Part shown: piece by piece, positions 8,927 through 17,896 of the stretch
How positions within the stretch are numbered: position 1 is the stretch's first letter
Layout of the letters: each line of letters starts with the position of its first letter
Source: Sphingomonas sp. FARSPH
Lineage (GTDB): Bacteria; Pseudomonadota; Alphaproteobacteria; Sphingomonadales; Sphingomonadaceae
Length of the DNA stretch: 64,000 nt
Assembly: GCF_003355005.1 (NCBI RefSeq)
Contig: NZ_CP029985.1
Location: 2,812,501-2,876,500 of the forward strand
Reading direction: 5' to 3'
Notes under the pieces: model-generated
Seen by the model: the letters and a program-made list of their open reading frames with translations, nothing else
Databases searched by the model: none
What the model was told of the DNA's origin: nothing
Made by a program: the position numbers and the translations under genes

Positions 8927-9161
8927 CAGTTTTATGTTCCGAAGAAATAACATCCTCTTGTATTCGGTCGTATTTGTGGTTGGCGCCGCTATCATTGGAG
9001 CGTCCTGGGCTTATGGAGGGGGTCTTATACCTCAACAGCGTCCCGACGGCGTATCTGTGTACGATAGAGCAGGCTTCTATGTGGAGCTCGCTATACGGGT
9101 CGCCACCTTAATCAGCGGGATGCTTCTCCTAGCAATATTAGTGATGGCAAGACGTGATTGA
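8919..9161 (+). CDS. Two-helix membrane protein, probable immunity to the PLA2-like tip
   Basis: 80 residues from a GTG that overlaps the end of the tip; an ATG at 8934 is possible. Two membrane segments are clear: residues 13-30 (LLYSVVFVVGAAIIGASW) and 58-76 (VATLISGMLLLAILVM). The immunity role comes from position only. Confidence 0.5.
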   Translation: MDSSFMFRRNNILLYSVVFVVGAAIIGASWAYGGGLIPQQRPDGVSVYDRAGFYVELAIRVATLISGMLLLAILVMARRD

Positions 9162-9170
9162 TAATCTTTG

Positions 9171-9526
9171 CAGCAAAATGATGACATTTTAGTGGCCGGC
9201 AATCGGGACGACCCACTTCTGCGACTACGACGCGTGCCTGATTACTGTGATGGCGCTGGCCTTATCATCCGGCGTTCCTGACAACGTCGGTGGCACCGAC
9301 ATATCCGGCCCATGCATGGAGGCATGACACCTGCTACGGCTCGGCCGCAGATCGGCCGACATGCGATAGCCGTTTCTACTCCGACATTCGTAATGTCTGC
9401 AAGCAACAGGGCGGTGGCGATTTGGCCTGCTCGGCTAAAGCTGAAATCTATTACCGAGGCGTCCGCTATTTCGGGTATTTCTTTTATCAAAGACGTGGAA
9501 GAAATCCACGATTTACTAGAGGCTAG
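9171..9526 (+). pseudogene. Orphan Rhs tip, second PLA2-like domain, frameshifted
   Basis: The cassette opens at CAG-CAA-AAT, one base different from the usual CCG-CAA. The first frame reads to DYCDGAG and stops at 9279-9281. The rest continues in another frame with HDTCYG...PTCDSRF, the PLA2 His-Asp motif and its downstream Cys-Asp. Joining the two frames restores the order seen in the intact PLA2-like tip at 8630. The Cys before the catalytic His is replaced (AWRHDTCY). I read it as a decayed cassette. Confidence 0.6.
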
Positions 9527-9538
9527 AGGAATGGTCTG

Positions 9539-9790
9539 GTGCTACGTAGAAGCGTATACATAGCGCTTTTGGCGCTGTATTCCATCTTCGTGGTGCCAGT
9601 CGTTCTCGTCGGCATTGGCATGTCTGGAGGTCGCATTCTATCGCCGACTGGCTTCATGTACGATATAGCTGAGCTTGATCCTGCAATATTTCTGAGATTC
9701 GTGGCTTGGACTGTTGTTATTTACTTAGTCGCTGGAGCGACCTATCCATTCCTGCTTGTGATAAAAAGAGTTCGGGCGCGTGGGCAGTAG
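9539..9790 (+). CDS. Two-helix membrane protein, probable immunity protein
   Basis: 83 residues from a GTG preceded by AGAGGA. Membrane segments lie at residues 6-28 and 53-76, separated by a periplasmic loop. It follows the frameshifted PLA2-like tip, as the membrane protein at 8919 follows the intact one, but the two proteins are not obviously similar. Confidence 0.5.
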   Translation: MLRRSVYIALLALYSIFVVPVVLVGIGMSGGRILSPTGFMYDIAELDPAIFLRFVAWTVVIYLVAGATYPFLLVIKRVRARGQ

Positions 9791-9793
9791 TTG

Positions 9794-10171
9794 CCGCAGA
9801 ATGGCATCCTCAATCATGACATCGGTGCGGATATCGTCGTCCTGGCCAAGAAGGTGCCGAAGCCGGTTCACAACTTCATTAGCGACTGGGTCATTGACTA
9901 TGACTGTGGCTTCGTCAGCAGCGCCAACTGCAGCGCATCCGACTATGTTGCCGCTTGCCTTCTGGTTACAGGCGTTGGCGTTGCAGAAAAGACTGCGATC
10001 GAAGGTGCGTCAAAGGGTTTCGCAAAATATGGCGTTGGTCGCGCAGGTCAGATTCGTTTCTTCGAGAACCGCTTGATCATCAGGTTGGATGTGAACAAGC
10101 CCATCACCCACCTCAATGTCGAGGGGAATATGTTTGGATTTAGATTTAACTTCCACCTTCCAAAAAGGTGA
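9794..10171 (+). CDS. Orphan Rhs toxin tip of unknown class
   Basis: 125 codons opening at CCG-CAG-AAT (PQN). A TTG three bases upstream could act as a weak start. The first half is mixed with three Cys (DYDCGF, SANCSA, AACLLV). The second half is basic and beta-rich (GQIRFFENRLIIRLDVNKP, then HLNVEG), in the size range of small RNase-type toxin domains. No family can be named. The stop overlaps the next start (GTGA). Confidence 0.5.
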   Translation, partial: PQNGILNHDIGADIVVLAKKVPKPVHNFISDWVIDYDCGFVSSANCSASDYVAACLLVTGVGVAEKTAIEGASKGFAKYGVGRAGQIRFFENRLIIRLDVNKPITHLNVEGNMFGFRFNFHLPKR

Positions 10172-10416
10172 TTGATATGATTGATGGTCGCATTCGCGCA
10201 GCAGTCATCGGCATCGTAGAAATGAAGCGAAATCGCCAAACCGTTGATTGGGATAAAATCGAAGCCGATGCGCTTTCTACAATAGGATATATCCACGAGC
10301 ATGGGGTGGAGGTGGATAATCGCATCTACCACTTTCTTGAAGATGCCGATGCTAGGCGGAAAAGTTCCTCATATGCCCAGTATCAGATCGATGAGGTGCT
10401 CTCGCTGATGAGCTAG
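10168..10416 (+). CDS. Small soluble immunity candidate
   Basis: 82 residues from a GTG overlapping the tip stop (GTGA); an ATG at 10177 is also possible. It is acidic and helical, with no signal or membrane segment, consistent with neutralising a cytoplasmic toxin. The stop codon is directly followed by the minus-strand relaxase relic. Confidence 0.5.
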   Translation: MIDMIDGRIRAAVIGIVEMKRNRQTVDWDKIEADALSTIGYIHEHGVEVDNRIYHFLEDADARRKSSSYAQYQIDEVLSLMS

Positions 10417-11470
10417 CCGCCGATCGCCATCCCTGCGGCCTTGACCGGCGTGGGTGTGGCGATCGTCGCCACCTTCGGCTGCGTCATGGTCTGATCGATC
10501 GCCCCCACCTGCGTACCATCGCGGATGCCGAGCGCTTCGGTGAGGTTGGCGCGGTTGCCGGTATAGACGGCCGCGCCGTGTCGCGCGCGACTGATCGCGA
10601 CATAGACGGAGCGGGCATCGACGGTGTTGGCGCAGAAGCTCTCCAAGTGCGCCAAGACCCGATCGCACGTAGCGCCTTGGCCAGAATGGATCATCCGCAC
10701 CCATCCTGGCCGGAGATGCCGGTCGGCAAGATGGGCGAGGTCGAGCATCTCGCGCCGCCCGTCCTCGCGCTGGAGGACCATGCTCGCGCCATGGGAGTCG
10801 ATCGCGACCACCTCGGCGGTCTGCCCGTTGAGCTGATCGGCGCGATAGTTGTTCCGGGTGAACTGGATGCGGTCGCCGGTCCTGAACTCCTGCGGCACTT
10901 CGATGAAGGCTTCGGCGACATCGGCGCCCCAGCGCGCGGGCTGCCAGTCGACAGGCTTGGGTCTGCACGCTGCCGGGGGCGCTTGTCGGGCCGCAGGCGA
11001 ACGGTGCCGGTCGCGGGGTCGACGGCCTCAACGCGGTGCCGGACGCCGGCGCGGGGTCGGCCCTTCTCCGACTTGCTGAGGACGACGATGTCGCCGGGCC
11101 GGTAGGAGGTGGCGAGCCGGGCTTGCGGCCGGGTCGCGTGATTCGAGGACGCTCGCGACCATGGCATCCTCGCCCGGCGTGCCGTCGGTGACGAGCGCGG
11201 CGCGGATGGCGTCGGTGAGTTCCTGCCCGCCCTGGCGGGTGGGGTCGAGCACCGGCGTCTTCGCGCGGTCCTCGCGGAAGAGCGCGGCGAAGTCGCGGGC
11301 GAGGACGGCCTGGTGGGTCTGGGTGTCGGGCTGCTCGACGACGCGGCCGCCCCTTCGTCGAGCGCCTCGAACGCGGCTTGGGCTTCCCCTTCGAGCACGG
11401 CATCCACGGCCTTGCAAATCCTCGGTTTAGACTGGCGGACGATTCTCTTCAGCCTGAGCGCCGCCATGGC
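10413..11470 (-). pseudogene. MobF relaxase/helicase C-terminal fragment, copy 2, frameshifted
   Basis: The minus strand encodes the same C-terminal helicase region as 5705-6380 (SGQGATCD, YVAISRARHGAAVYT, end MAIGG) plus about 130 further residues upstream (AVLEGEAQAAFEALDEG; TPVLDPTRQGGQELTDAIRA). The segments lie in three frames, so at least three frameshifts separate them. It sits just before the virB operon, where an intact traI/trwC gene could once have been transcribed divergently. DNA identity with copy 1 is high over the shared part. Confidence 0.75.
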
Positions 11471-11629
11471 AGCGTGCTGTTCTCGATACAGGCGCTCCCG
11501 GTCTCCGTCATGCCGAGCAGGTCGGCCTCGGCGATCAAAGCGGACGAGCGCTTGCGCGAAGAGTGAGGTGGTTAGATACCGCCATCAACCCAGCAGGCCC
11601 AAAAGATTTCGAACGAAGGTGTCGAGCCA

Positions 11630-11995
11630 ATGATAATGCGAGACAGTGTCCTGGTGGCAGCCAATTGGGTCGAGCACATGTTGACCGGCTCGCTCGCATT
11701 GGCCGTAGCCACAATTGCCGTGGCAATGCTCGGGCTGGCTGTGATGAGCGGACGCGTTACCACGCGCCGCGGGCTGGAGGTAGTGCTGGGCATCTTCCTG
11801 ATTTTCGGGGCGCCCGTGATCAGTGCCGGGTTGCTGCGGGCGCGTCCGGTTGAAGTCGGTCCAGCAGCGCCAAGCCTGCCTCGGCCAGGAGCGGTAACGA
11901 CTGCGCCGCCGCGCGCGTCCGTTTATGATCCTTATGCCGGCGCATCGGTGCCGTCGATGCAAATGCGATCCGGTGACCTCGCGCCAATGCAGTGA
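11630..11995 (+). CDS. virB2: VirB2/TrbC-family pilin-like protein, first copy
   Basis: 121 residues. Two hydrophobic helices (about 17-37 and 49-67) flank a short basic loop with GRVTTRRG, the VirB2/TrbC plan. A Pro-rich C-terminal tail of about 50 residues is unusual for a pilin. It opens the secretion operon. The neighbouring protein at 12092 has the same two-helix plan and loop (GRMSWRYG). Confidence 0.7.
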   Translation: MIMRDSVLVAANWVEHMLTGSLALAVATIAVAMLGLAVMSGRVTTRRGLEVVLGIFLIFGAPVISAGLLRARPVEVGPAAPSLPRPGAVTTAPPRASVYDPYAGASVPSMQMRSGDLAPMQ

Positions 11996-12091
11996 TTTGC
12001 GCCAGGATGATGCATTCTGAGCGCATGAAGAATTGACGGGTGTCGCCAAAGCGAGGACACAGTGTTCCACTGGTTCGGCGGGGGTTGGGTG

Positions 12092-12403
12092 GTGTCGATC
12101 AAGCGTATCGTAAGCGTCATGTCCCTGCTTGTCTGGCCAAAGGTCGCGCTGGCGCAGGACAGTTTCTCCGATCCCGCCGGCTCCGGCCCCATCGTCGGTG
12201 CGATGCAGTGGTTGCAGCATACGTTGCTCGGCACGGTGGCGACGGTGGTGGCCATCATCGCGGTTGCGTCGGTCGGTTTCCTGATGCTCACGGGCCGGAT
12301 GAGCTGGCGCTACGGCGCGACAGTCATTCTTGGTTGCTTCATCCTGTTCGGGGCGGCGAGCATCGTCGGTGGAATCCAGGCATCGGCTGGCGGCGGCCTT
12401 TGA
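12092..12403 (+). CDS. virB2: VirB2/TrbC-family pilin, second copy
   Basis: About 103 residues. A signal peptide (VSIKRIVSVMSLLVWPKVALA-QDS) precedes two membrane helices around the GRMSWRYG loop. GTG codons at 12062, 12089 and 12092 are all possible starts; the last gives the best signal peptide. Family role: major subunit of the conjugative pilus. The stop lies one base before the virB3 start. Confidence 0.75.
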   Translation: MSIKRIVSVMSLLVWPKVALAQDSFSDPAGSGPIVGAMQWLQHTLLGTVATVVAIIAVASVGFLMLTGRMSWRYGATVILGCFILFGAASIVGGIQASAGGGL

Positions 12404-12404
12404 G

Positions 12405-12689
12405 ATGGACGGCCTTGACCGAGATTTGCTGTTCACCGGCCTGACGCGTCCGCAGATGCTGTTCGGCGTCACCTACGGCTTTGCCATCGCCAACGCGATC
12501 CTGACCACCGAGCTGTTCCTCGCTTTCAAGTCCGCGTGGGTGCTTGTCGCGGCGGTCGCGGTGCACGTTGTCGGTGTAGCGGCGTGCCTGCGCGACCCGC
12601 GCATCTTCGACCTGTGGCTGGTCAAGGTGCAGCGCTGTCCGCGCGTCAAGAATTACCGGCTGTGGCGCTGCAACTCGTACCGCCCGTAG
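12405..12689 (+). CDS. virB3: VirB3 inner-membrane protein
   Basis: 94 residues from ATG (MDGLDRDLLFTGLTRP). The N-terminal FTGLTRPQMLFGV and two adjacent membrane helices are typical of VirB3. The partner VirB4 gene overlaps its last 28 bases. Confidence 0.85.
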   Translation: MDGLDRDLLFTGLTRPQMLFGVTYGFAIANAILTTELFLAFKSAWVLVAAVAVHVVGVAACLRDPRIFDLWLVKVQRCPRVKNYRLWRCNSYRP

Positions 12690-15055
12690 GGCGTCCCGAG
12701 GATTGGCCGCGCGAGGCGGCGGCAGGATCGCATCTGCCGTATCGCGCGGCAATCGACCCCTACACGCTGATGCTGCGCGACGGACGGCTGATGCAGGTCG
12801 TGGCACTGGACGGTCTGTTGTTCGAGACTGCCGAGACGAGCGAGATCAACTATCGCAAGGGTCTGCGCGATGCGATGCTGCAGGCGATCGGATCGTCACG
12901 CTTCGCGCTTTACCATCATGTCGTGCGGCGGCGGGTGGATATCGCGAGCGCTGGTCGTTTTGCCGATCCGTTCAGCGCGCGCGTCCATGCCGCCTGGCAG
13001 CGGCGGCTGGCCAATAAGCAGCTTTTCGTCAACGAACTGTTCCTGTGCCTCATTCGCCGGCCTGCGCAGGGCAGGGGTGGCGTCGCCGACCGGCTGGCGA
13101 ACCTGTTCGGCCGCATCTCGGTCGAGGGCCGTGCGACTGCGCTTGCCGAGGAGCGCCGGGCGCTTGAGGCCGCGACCGACGCAATGCTCGCCGCGCTTGG
13201 CGCTTATGACCCGCGGCGGCTCGGCGAGTATCCCCACGCCGGCGGGACGGCATCCGAAATCCTCGACTATCTCGCGATGCTCTACGGCGGAGCGCCGCGC
13301 TCGGTGCAGCGGCCCGAGGGCGACATCGGTCAGGCGCTGCCCGACCGGCGCATCAGCTTTGGCGCCGAGACGGTCGAACTAGGCAACAGCGGCGATGGCC
13401 GGCGCAGCTTCGTAGGGATGGTCGGGATCAAGGAATATCCGGGCGCTACAGGCCCCGGTATGCTCGACGAGTTGATGCGCTTGCCGATCGAGCTGACGGT
13501 CACACAGAGCTTCGGTTTCGTCGACCGGCAGGCGGCGCTCGGCAAGGTCAATCTGACGCTGCGCCGGATGCGCGCGGCGGATGACGAGGCGCTGTCTCTG
13601 CGCGGCGAACTCGCCGGCGCGCGCGACGATCTAGCCGCTGGCCGCGCAGCGTTCGGAGAGCATCATCTGACGGTCGCAGTGCGCGGTGATACGCCCGACG
13701 CGGTCGATGCGAACGTCGCCGAGGTGCAGGCGGCGCTGACCGACCTCGGCATCATCGCGGTGCGCGAGGATATGGCGCTGGAGCCGGCCTTCTGGGCGCA
13801 ATTTCCTGGCAACTTCCGCTACATCCCGCGACGCGGCATGGTCGCCAGCCGCAATTTCGCCGGGCTCGCCAGCCTGCACAACTTTCCGGTCGGCAGTGCC
13901 GCGGGCAATCACTGGGGCGAGGCGGTTACCGTGTTGGAGACGACCGCGGCTGGCCCCTATCATTTCAACTTCCACCATGGCGACCTCGGCAACTTCACCG
14001 TCATCGGCCCGTCGGGTTCGGGCAAGACCGTGGTGCTCAACTTCCTCCTCGCCCAGGCGCGCCGCTTCGATCCGCGCATCGTCTTCTTCGACAAGGATCG
14101 CGGCGCCGAGCTGTTCCTGCGCGCGATCGGCGGGCGCTACGACGTGCTGCGGGCTGGCGAACCCGCCGGGCTCAATCCGCTGCTGCTTGACGACACGCCG
14201 GAGAACCGGCGCTTCCTAATCGAATGGCTCGGCCTGCTGGTCGCCGAACCCGGCCGGCCGCTCGACGTCGAGGATCTCGCCCGGATCAAGGAAGCGGTCG
14301 ATGCCAATATGGAGGCGCCGCGCGCCTATCGCCGGCTCGGCCATTTCGCGCAGCTGCTGCGCGGCGGGCATCGTCCCCGTGCGGGCGACCTCGCCGCGCG
14401 GCTTGCGCCCTGGTGGGGCAGCGGCGAACATGCCTGGCTGTTCGACAATGCGGAGGACCTGACCGACCTGTCGCAGCGCGTCGTCGGCTTCGACATGACG
14501 CGCATCCTCGATACGCCGGTCGTGCGCACGCCGGCGATGCTGTATCTGTTCCACCGCGTCGAGGAGCGGCTTGATGGCAGCCCGACGATCATCGTCGTCG
14601 ACGAGGGCTGGAAGGCGCTCGACGACGAGGCATTCACCGCCCGCATCCGCGATTGGGAAAAGACGATCCGCAAGCGCAACGGTATCGTCGGCTTCGCGAC
14701 GCAGAGCGCCGAGGATGCGCTGTCGAGCCGGATCGCCTCGGCGATCGTCGAACAGGCCGCGACGCAGATCTTCATGGCCAATCCCAAGGCCCAGGCGCGC
14801 GACTATGTCGACGGCTTCGGGCTGACCAACCACGAATATGATCTCGTCCGCGGACTGCCCGACAATGCCCGGGCTTTTCTGATCAAACATGGCAACGAAA
14901 GCGTCGTCGCACGGCTCGACCTGTCGGGCGAGGCGGATCTTCTCACCATATTGTCGGGCCGTGAGCGCACGGTGCGGCTGCTCGACGCGATCCGCGCCGA
15001 GACGGGCGACGATCCGCAGGCCTGGCTGCCGCGGCTGCTCGAGGCGGCGCGGTGA
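12662..15055 (+). CDS. virB4: VirB4 secretion ATPase
   Basis: 797 residues from a GTG inside the end of virB3. The N-terminal half binds the membrane complex. The C-terminal half is an AAA+ ATPase with Walker A GPSGSGKT (residues 449-456) and Walker B TIIVVDEGW (642-650). VirB4 powers pilus assembly and substrate transfer at the inner membrane. The open frame continues upstream inside virB3, but the earlier GTG would give an Arg/Gly/Ala-rich shadow sequence. The gene ends in a GTGA overlap with virB6. Confidence 0.92.
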   Translation: MALQLVPPVGRPEDWPREAAAGSHLPYRAAIDPYTLMLRDGRLMQVVALDGLLFETAETSEINYRKGLRDAMLQAIGSSRFALYHHVVRRRVDIASAGRFADPFSARVHAAWQRRLANKQLFVNELFLCLIRRPAQGRGGVADRLANLFGRISVEGRATALAEERRALEAATDAMLAALGAYDPRRLGEYPHAGGTASEILDYLAMLYGGAPRSVQRPEGDIGQALPDRRISFGAETVELGNSGDGRRSFVGMVGIKEYPGATGPGMLDELMRLPIELTVTQSFGFVDRQAALGKVNLTLRRMRAADDEALSLRGELAGARDDLAAGRAAFGEHHLTVAVRGDTPDAVDANVAEVQAALTDLGIIAVREDMALEPAFWAQFPGNFRYIPRRGMVASRNFAGLASLHNFPVGSAAGNHWGEAVTVLETTAAGPYHFNFHHGDLGNFTVIGPSGSGKTVVLNFLLAQARRFDPRIVFFDKDRGAELFLRAIGGRYDVLRAGEPAGLNPLLLDDTPENRRFLIEWLGLLVAEPGRPLDVEDLARIKEAVDANMEAPRAYRRLGHFAQLLRGGHRPRAGDLAARLAPWWGSGEHAWLFDNAEDLTDLSQRVVGFDMTRILDTPVVRTPAMLYLFHRVEERLDGSPTIIVVDEGWKALDDEAFTARIRDWEKTIRKRNGIVGFATQSAEDALSSRIASAIVEQAATQIFMANPKAQARDYVDGFGLTNHEYDLVRGLPDNARAFLIKHGNESVVARLDLSGEADLLTILSGRERTVRLLDAIRAETGDDPQAWLPRLLEAAR

Positions 15056-16317
15056 CGCTGGCCTGCGTTCCCGTGGATGCCGATGCCGGCGTGGTGCTGC
15101 ACTTTGCCGCCAACGCCGAATGTGCGGCGCAGACGATCGGTGCAGACGGCTTCCAAGCGATGATCGGCGGTCCGGTCGCGGCGGGGTTGCTGTCCGCGCT
15201 GGTGACGATCTTCGTTGCGATCATCGGCTATCGGCTGGTGCTCGGCAATGCGCCGCGCTTCGACGAGGGCATCGGCCGCGTGCTGCGGCTTGGCATCGTG
15301 CTCGCGCTGGTGACCGGCTGGCCGGCATTTCAGACGCTTGTCTACGATACGACGACCCAGGCGCCTGAAGAGCTAGCCGCGACTATCTTACCCGCGGCAG
15401 GCCTGTCGCCGACGGGCCTGCCGGAGCGCGTGCAGGCGATCTACGACGCGATGCGGCTCGGTGCGAGCGGCGATCCGCGCGCGGCCGATCCGCAGCAGGT
15501 GGCGTCCACAGCAACGACGCCGAATCAGCCGGGCGGCGCACCCGGACCGGTCACGTCGCAACAACCTGCCAATGGCCAGCCGGGGCTGGGGGCGCTACCG
15601 CAGACGGCCTCGCTGTTCGCCGTGGCGACGATCGGGACGCTCGCCGCCTTGCATCTTGCGCTCGGTATACTGCTTGCCCTGGCGCCACTGGCGATCCTGG
15701 CACTGCTGTTCGACGGCACGCTCGGTCTGTTCAATGGCTGGATGCGCGCGCTGGTCGGCGTGGCACTGGGTGGCCTTGCCGCGACGATCGTCACGGCGGT
15801 GATGTTGATCCCGATCGAGCAGGAGGTGCTGCGGCTGCAGGGTTGGCGTGGGGGCGGGGTGCTCGCGGTGGTCGATACGCAGGCGCTTCCGACCCTGGTG
15901 TTGGCTTGCGCGATGGCGATGCTCGTCGGCGTATTGGCGGCGGTGCGGATGGGGAGTGCGTTACGCTACGCGCCCGGGACAGCGGGCAGCTGGAGTTCCG
16001 TCGCGCGGCACAACAACCGCTCGGATATCGCGGTGTCGGCAACGACGCAGGGTGCGCCCGGAAACACGCGGAGCATCGCCATACCCGGCCGCGACCGCGC
16101 CGCAGGTGTGGCGGAGGCGCTGGCGACGACGGTGCGGCGCGAGCAACGGTCGGGTGGCCCTGCAGTACCCAGTGAGGCGGGGGCACGCGGCGCACTGATC
16201 AGAAACGGACAACAGGACCGGCAGGCGTCGGTAGCTGGCGGGCAGGGGCCGGCGGCACGCCGGACGACGCTGCGCCGCTCGCGCGTCGCCGCGTCGCGAG
16301 ACAAGGTGGGGCAGTGA
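15052..16317 (+). CDS. virB6: VirB6/TrbL-family polytopic channel protein
   Basis: 421 residues from the overlapping GTG. Several membrane helices (about 40-60, 75-95, 180-215, 225-245, 265-290) surround a Pro/Gln-rich loop (about 145-180). A basic Arg-rich C-terminal tail follows. This is the VirB6 layout; VirB6 forms part of the inner-membrane channel. GTGA overlap with virB8. Confidence 0.85.
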   Translation: MTLACVPVDADAGVVLHFAANAECAAQTIGADGFQAMIGGPVAAGLLSALVTIFVAIIGYRLVLGNAPRFDEGIGRVLRLGIVLALVTGWPAFQTLVYDTTTQAPEELAATILPAAGLSPTGLPERVQAIYDAMRLGASGDPRAADPQQVASTATTPNQPGGAPGPVTSQQPANGQPGLGALPQTASLFAVATIGTLAALHLALGILLALAPLAILALLFDGTLGLFNGWMRALVGVALGGLAATIVTAVMLIPIEQEVLRLQGWRGGGVLAVVDTQALPTLVLACAMAMLVGVLAAVRMGSALRYAPGTAGSWSSVARHNNRSDIAVSATTQGAPGNTRSIAIPGRDRAAGVAEALATTVRREQRSGGPAVPSEAGARGALIRNGQQDRQASVAGGQGPAARRTTLRRSRVAASRDKVGQ

Positions 16318-17243
16318 AGAAGGATTATCACGATCAGGCGACGAGCTGGGCGCTGGACCGCGAGGTGCAGGCCGCGCGGTCGCGCCGCACCGCCTGGACG
16401 GTCGCCGGCGTCGCGGTCGCGGTTGGCCTGTTCGAGGCCGTGGCGCTGGCGATGCTCGCGCCGCTGAAGACGGTCGAGCCGATCACCCTGCTCGTCGATC
16501 GGCAGACGGGTTTCGTCCAGGCGCTCAATCCGCTCGCACCGCAACGCGTTGCGGCGGATGAGGCGCTGACCCAATCCTATCTTGCCCAATATGTGACCGC
16601 GCGCGAAGGATTCGACCGTGCGACGGTGCGGCTCGACTATCGCAAGGTCGCGCTCTGGTCGGGCGGGGCGGCGCGCAGCCGTTATCTGGCTTCGATGCCT
16701 GCGACCAATCCGGATAGCCCGCTTGTCCGCTATCCCGCTGGCACGACCGTCACCGTCCGGGTGAAGAGCGTGTCGCGGCTCGGGCAGAACGTGGCGCTGG
16801 TGCGCTTCGACACGCAGCGCGTTGATCGCGACGGGCAGGTCGCGCAAGCCTCGCCCTGGGTCGCCGTCATCCGATACCATTTCGTCGATGCGCCCATGGC
16901 CCTGTCCGACCGGTTGCTCAATCCGCTCGGCTTCCAGGTGACGGGCTATCGCCGCGATGCCGAGGCGGTGCCGACCGCCGATGCGCCGGTGGCGACCTCG
17001 GAGCCGATCGTCGCGCCGGCAAGCGTCCCTCTCCGGTCGCTAGCCCCCGCTGTGAACGCCGCGCCGGTCAGACGGGTTTCCGCGCAGACGACGCGACCGA
17101 TCCCGGCAGAAGCAGAACAACGCGCTGACGAGCCCGCGTATCGGTTCGGCATGCCGCGCGCGGTGCCGATCAATCAATTGCCGATGGGGTCGCCGCTTTC
17201 GCCGGCCGTGCCAGCGCCCGTCGCGATGGCGGCGCGACCGTGA
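16314..17243 (+). CDS. virB8: VirB8 assembly factor
   Basis: 309 residues. A short cytoplasmic N-terminus, one membrane helix (about 25-47) and a periplasmic NTF2-like domain to about residue 225, as in VirB8. The last 80 residues form a Pro/Ala-rich extension absent from typical 230-residue VirB8 proteins. The start is a GTG overlapping virB6; the stop overlaps virB9 (GTGA). Confidence 0.88.
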   Translation: MKKDYHDQATSWALDREVQAARSRRTAWTVAGVAVAVGLFEAVALAMLAPLKTVEPITLLVDRQTGFVQALNPLAPQRVAADEALTQSYLAQYVTAREGFDRATVRLDYRKVALWSGGAARSRYLASMPATNPDSPLVRYPAGTTVTVRVKSVSRLGQNVALVRFDTQRVDRDGQVAQASPWVAVIRYHFVDAPMALSDRLLNPLGFQVTGYRRDAEAVPTADAPVATSEPIVAPASVPLRSLAPAVNAAPVRRVSAQTTRPIPAEAEQRADEPAYRFGMPRAVPINQLPMGSPLSPAVPAPVAMAARP

Positions 17244-17896
17244 TCCTCGCCATGCTCGCCCTCCTAGCCCCGCAGGCGCTGTTCCAGCCGTCCGACCCGC
17301 GCATCCAGACGCTCGACTATAATCCGGGGCAGGTGGTGACGCTGTCGGTGGCGCAGGGCTATGCGACCGTCGTCGAGCTGTTGCCCGAGGAGCGCGTCGA
17401 TACCGTCGTCGTCGGCAACAGCGCCGGCTGGCAGGTCACCGCCGCGCGGGCCGGCGATAGGATCGTCGTCAAGCCGCTGCAAGGCGCGACGACCACCAAC
17501 CTCGTCGTCATCACCGATGCGCATCGCTACGCCTTCCTGCTGCAGCCGGGCGAGGGCGGGATGGGCAGCCCGTTCATCGTCCGCTTCACGACGCCGGTCG
17601 ACCCACGCAGCGATGCGGTTTTGCTGGCGCAGACGCGCAGCTTCCGCCTGTCGGGCGACAAGGGCCTATTGCCGCTCGAGATGTCCGGCGATGGCCAGCG
17701 CACGCGCATCCGCTGGAAGGCCGATGCGCCGTTGCCGGCGATCTTCGCCGACGATGCGCATGGCAAGGAGACGCTCGTCAACGGCCGGATGGTCGACGGC
17801 GTCTATGTCGTCGAGGGGGCGGCGAAACGCTACACCTTTCGCATCGGCAGGCGCCGTGCCGTCGCAATGATGGTCGCAGCCGGGACGCCGCGATGA
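17240..17896 (+). CDS. virB9: VirB9/TrbG-family outer-complex protein
   Basis: 218 residues. A short signal peptide, then the VirB9 N-terminal domain (LDYNPGQVVTLSVAQGYAT) and the C-terminal beta domain (VEGAAKRYTFRIGRR). VirB9 normally forms the outer ring with VirB7 and VirB10. No VirB7 lipoprotein gene is visible near it. Confidence 0.88.
   Translation: MILAMLALLAPQALFQPSDPRIQTLDYNPGQVVTLSVAQGYATVVELLPEERVDTVVVGNSAGWQVTAARAGDRIVVKPLQGATTTNLVVITDAHRYAFLLQPGEGGMGSPFIVRFTTPVDPRSDAVLLAQTRSFRLSGDKGLLPLEMSGDGQRTRIRWKADAPLPAIFADDAHGKETLVNGRMVDGVYVVEGAAKRYTFRIGRRRAVAMMVAAGTPR

Noticed and set aside
5705..11470. Relaxase relics as Ti-type TraA (MOBQ)
   Set aside because: The late motifs (HS-QGATCD, YVAISRARHGAAVYT, LDPTRQGGQELTDAIRA) fit MobF TraI/TrwC proteins better.
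12536..12661. Longer N-terminus for VirB4
   Set aside because: It would lie inside virB3 and read as an Arg/Gly/Ala-rich shadow. The GTG at 12662 gives the overlap style used by the rest of the operon.
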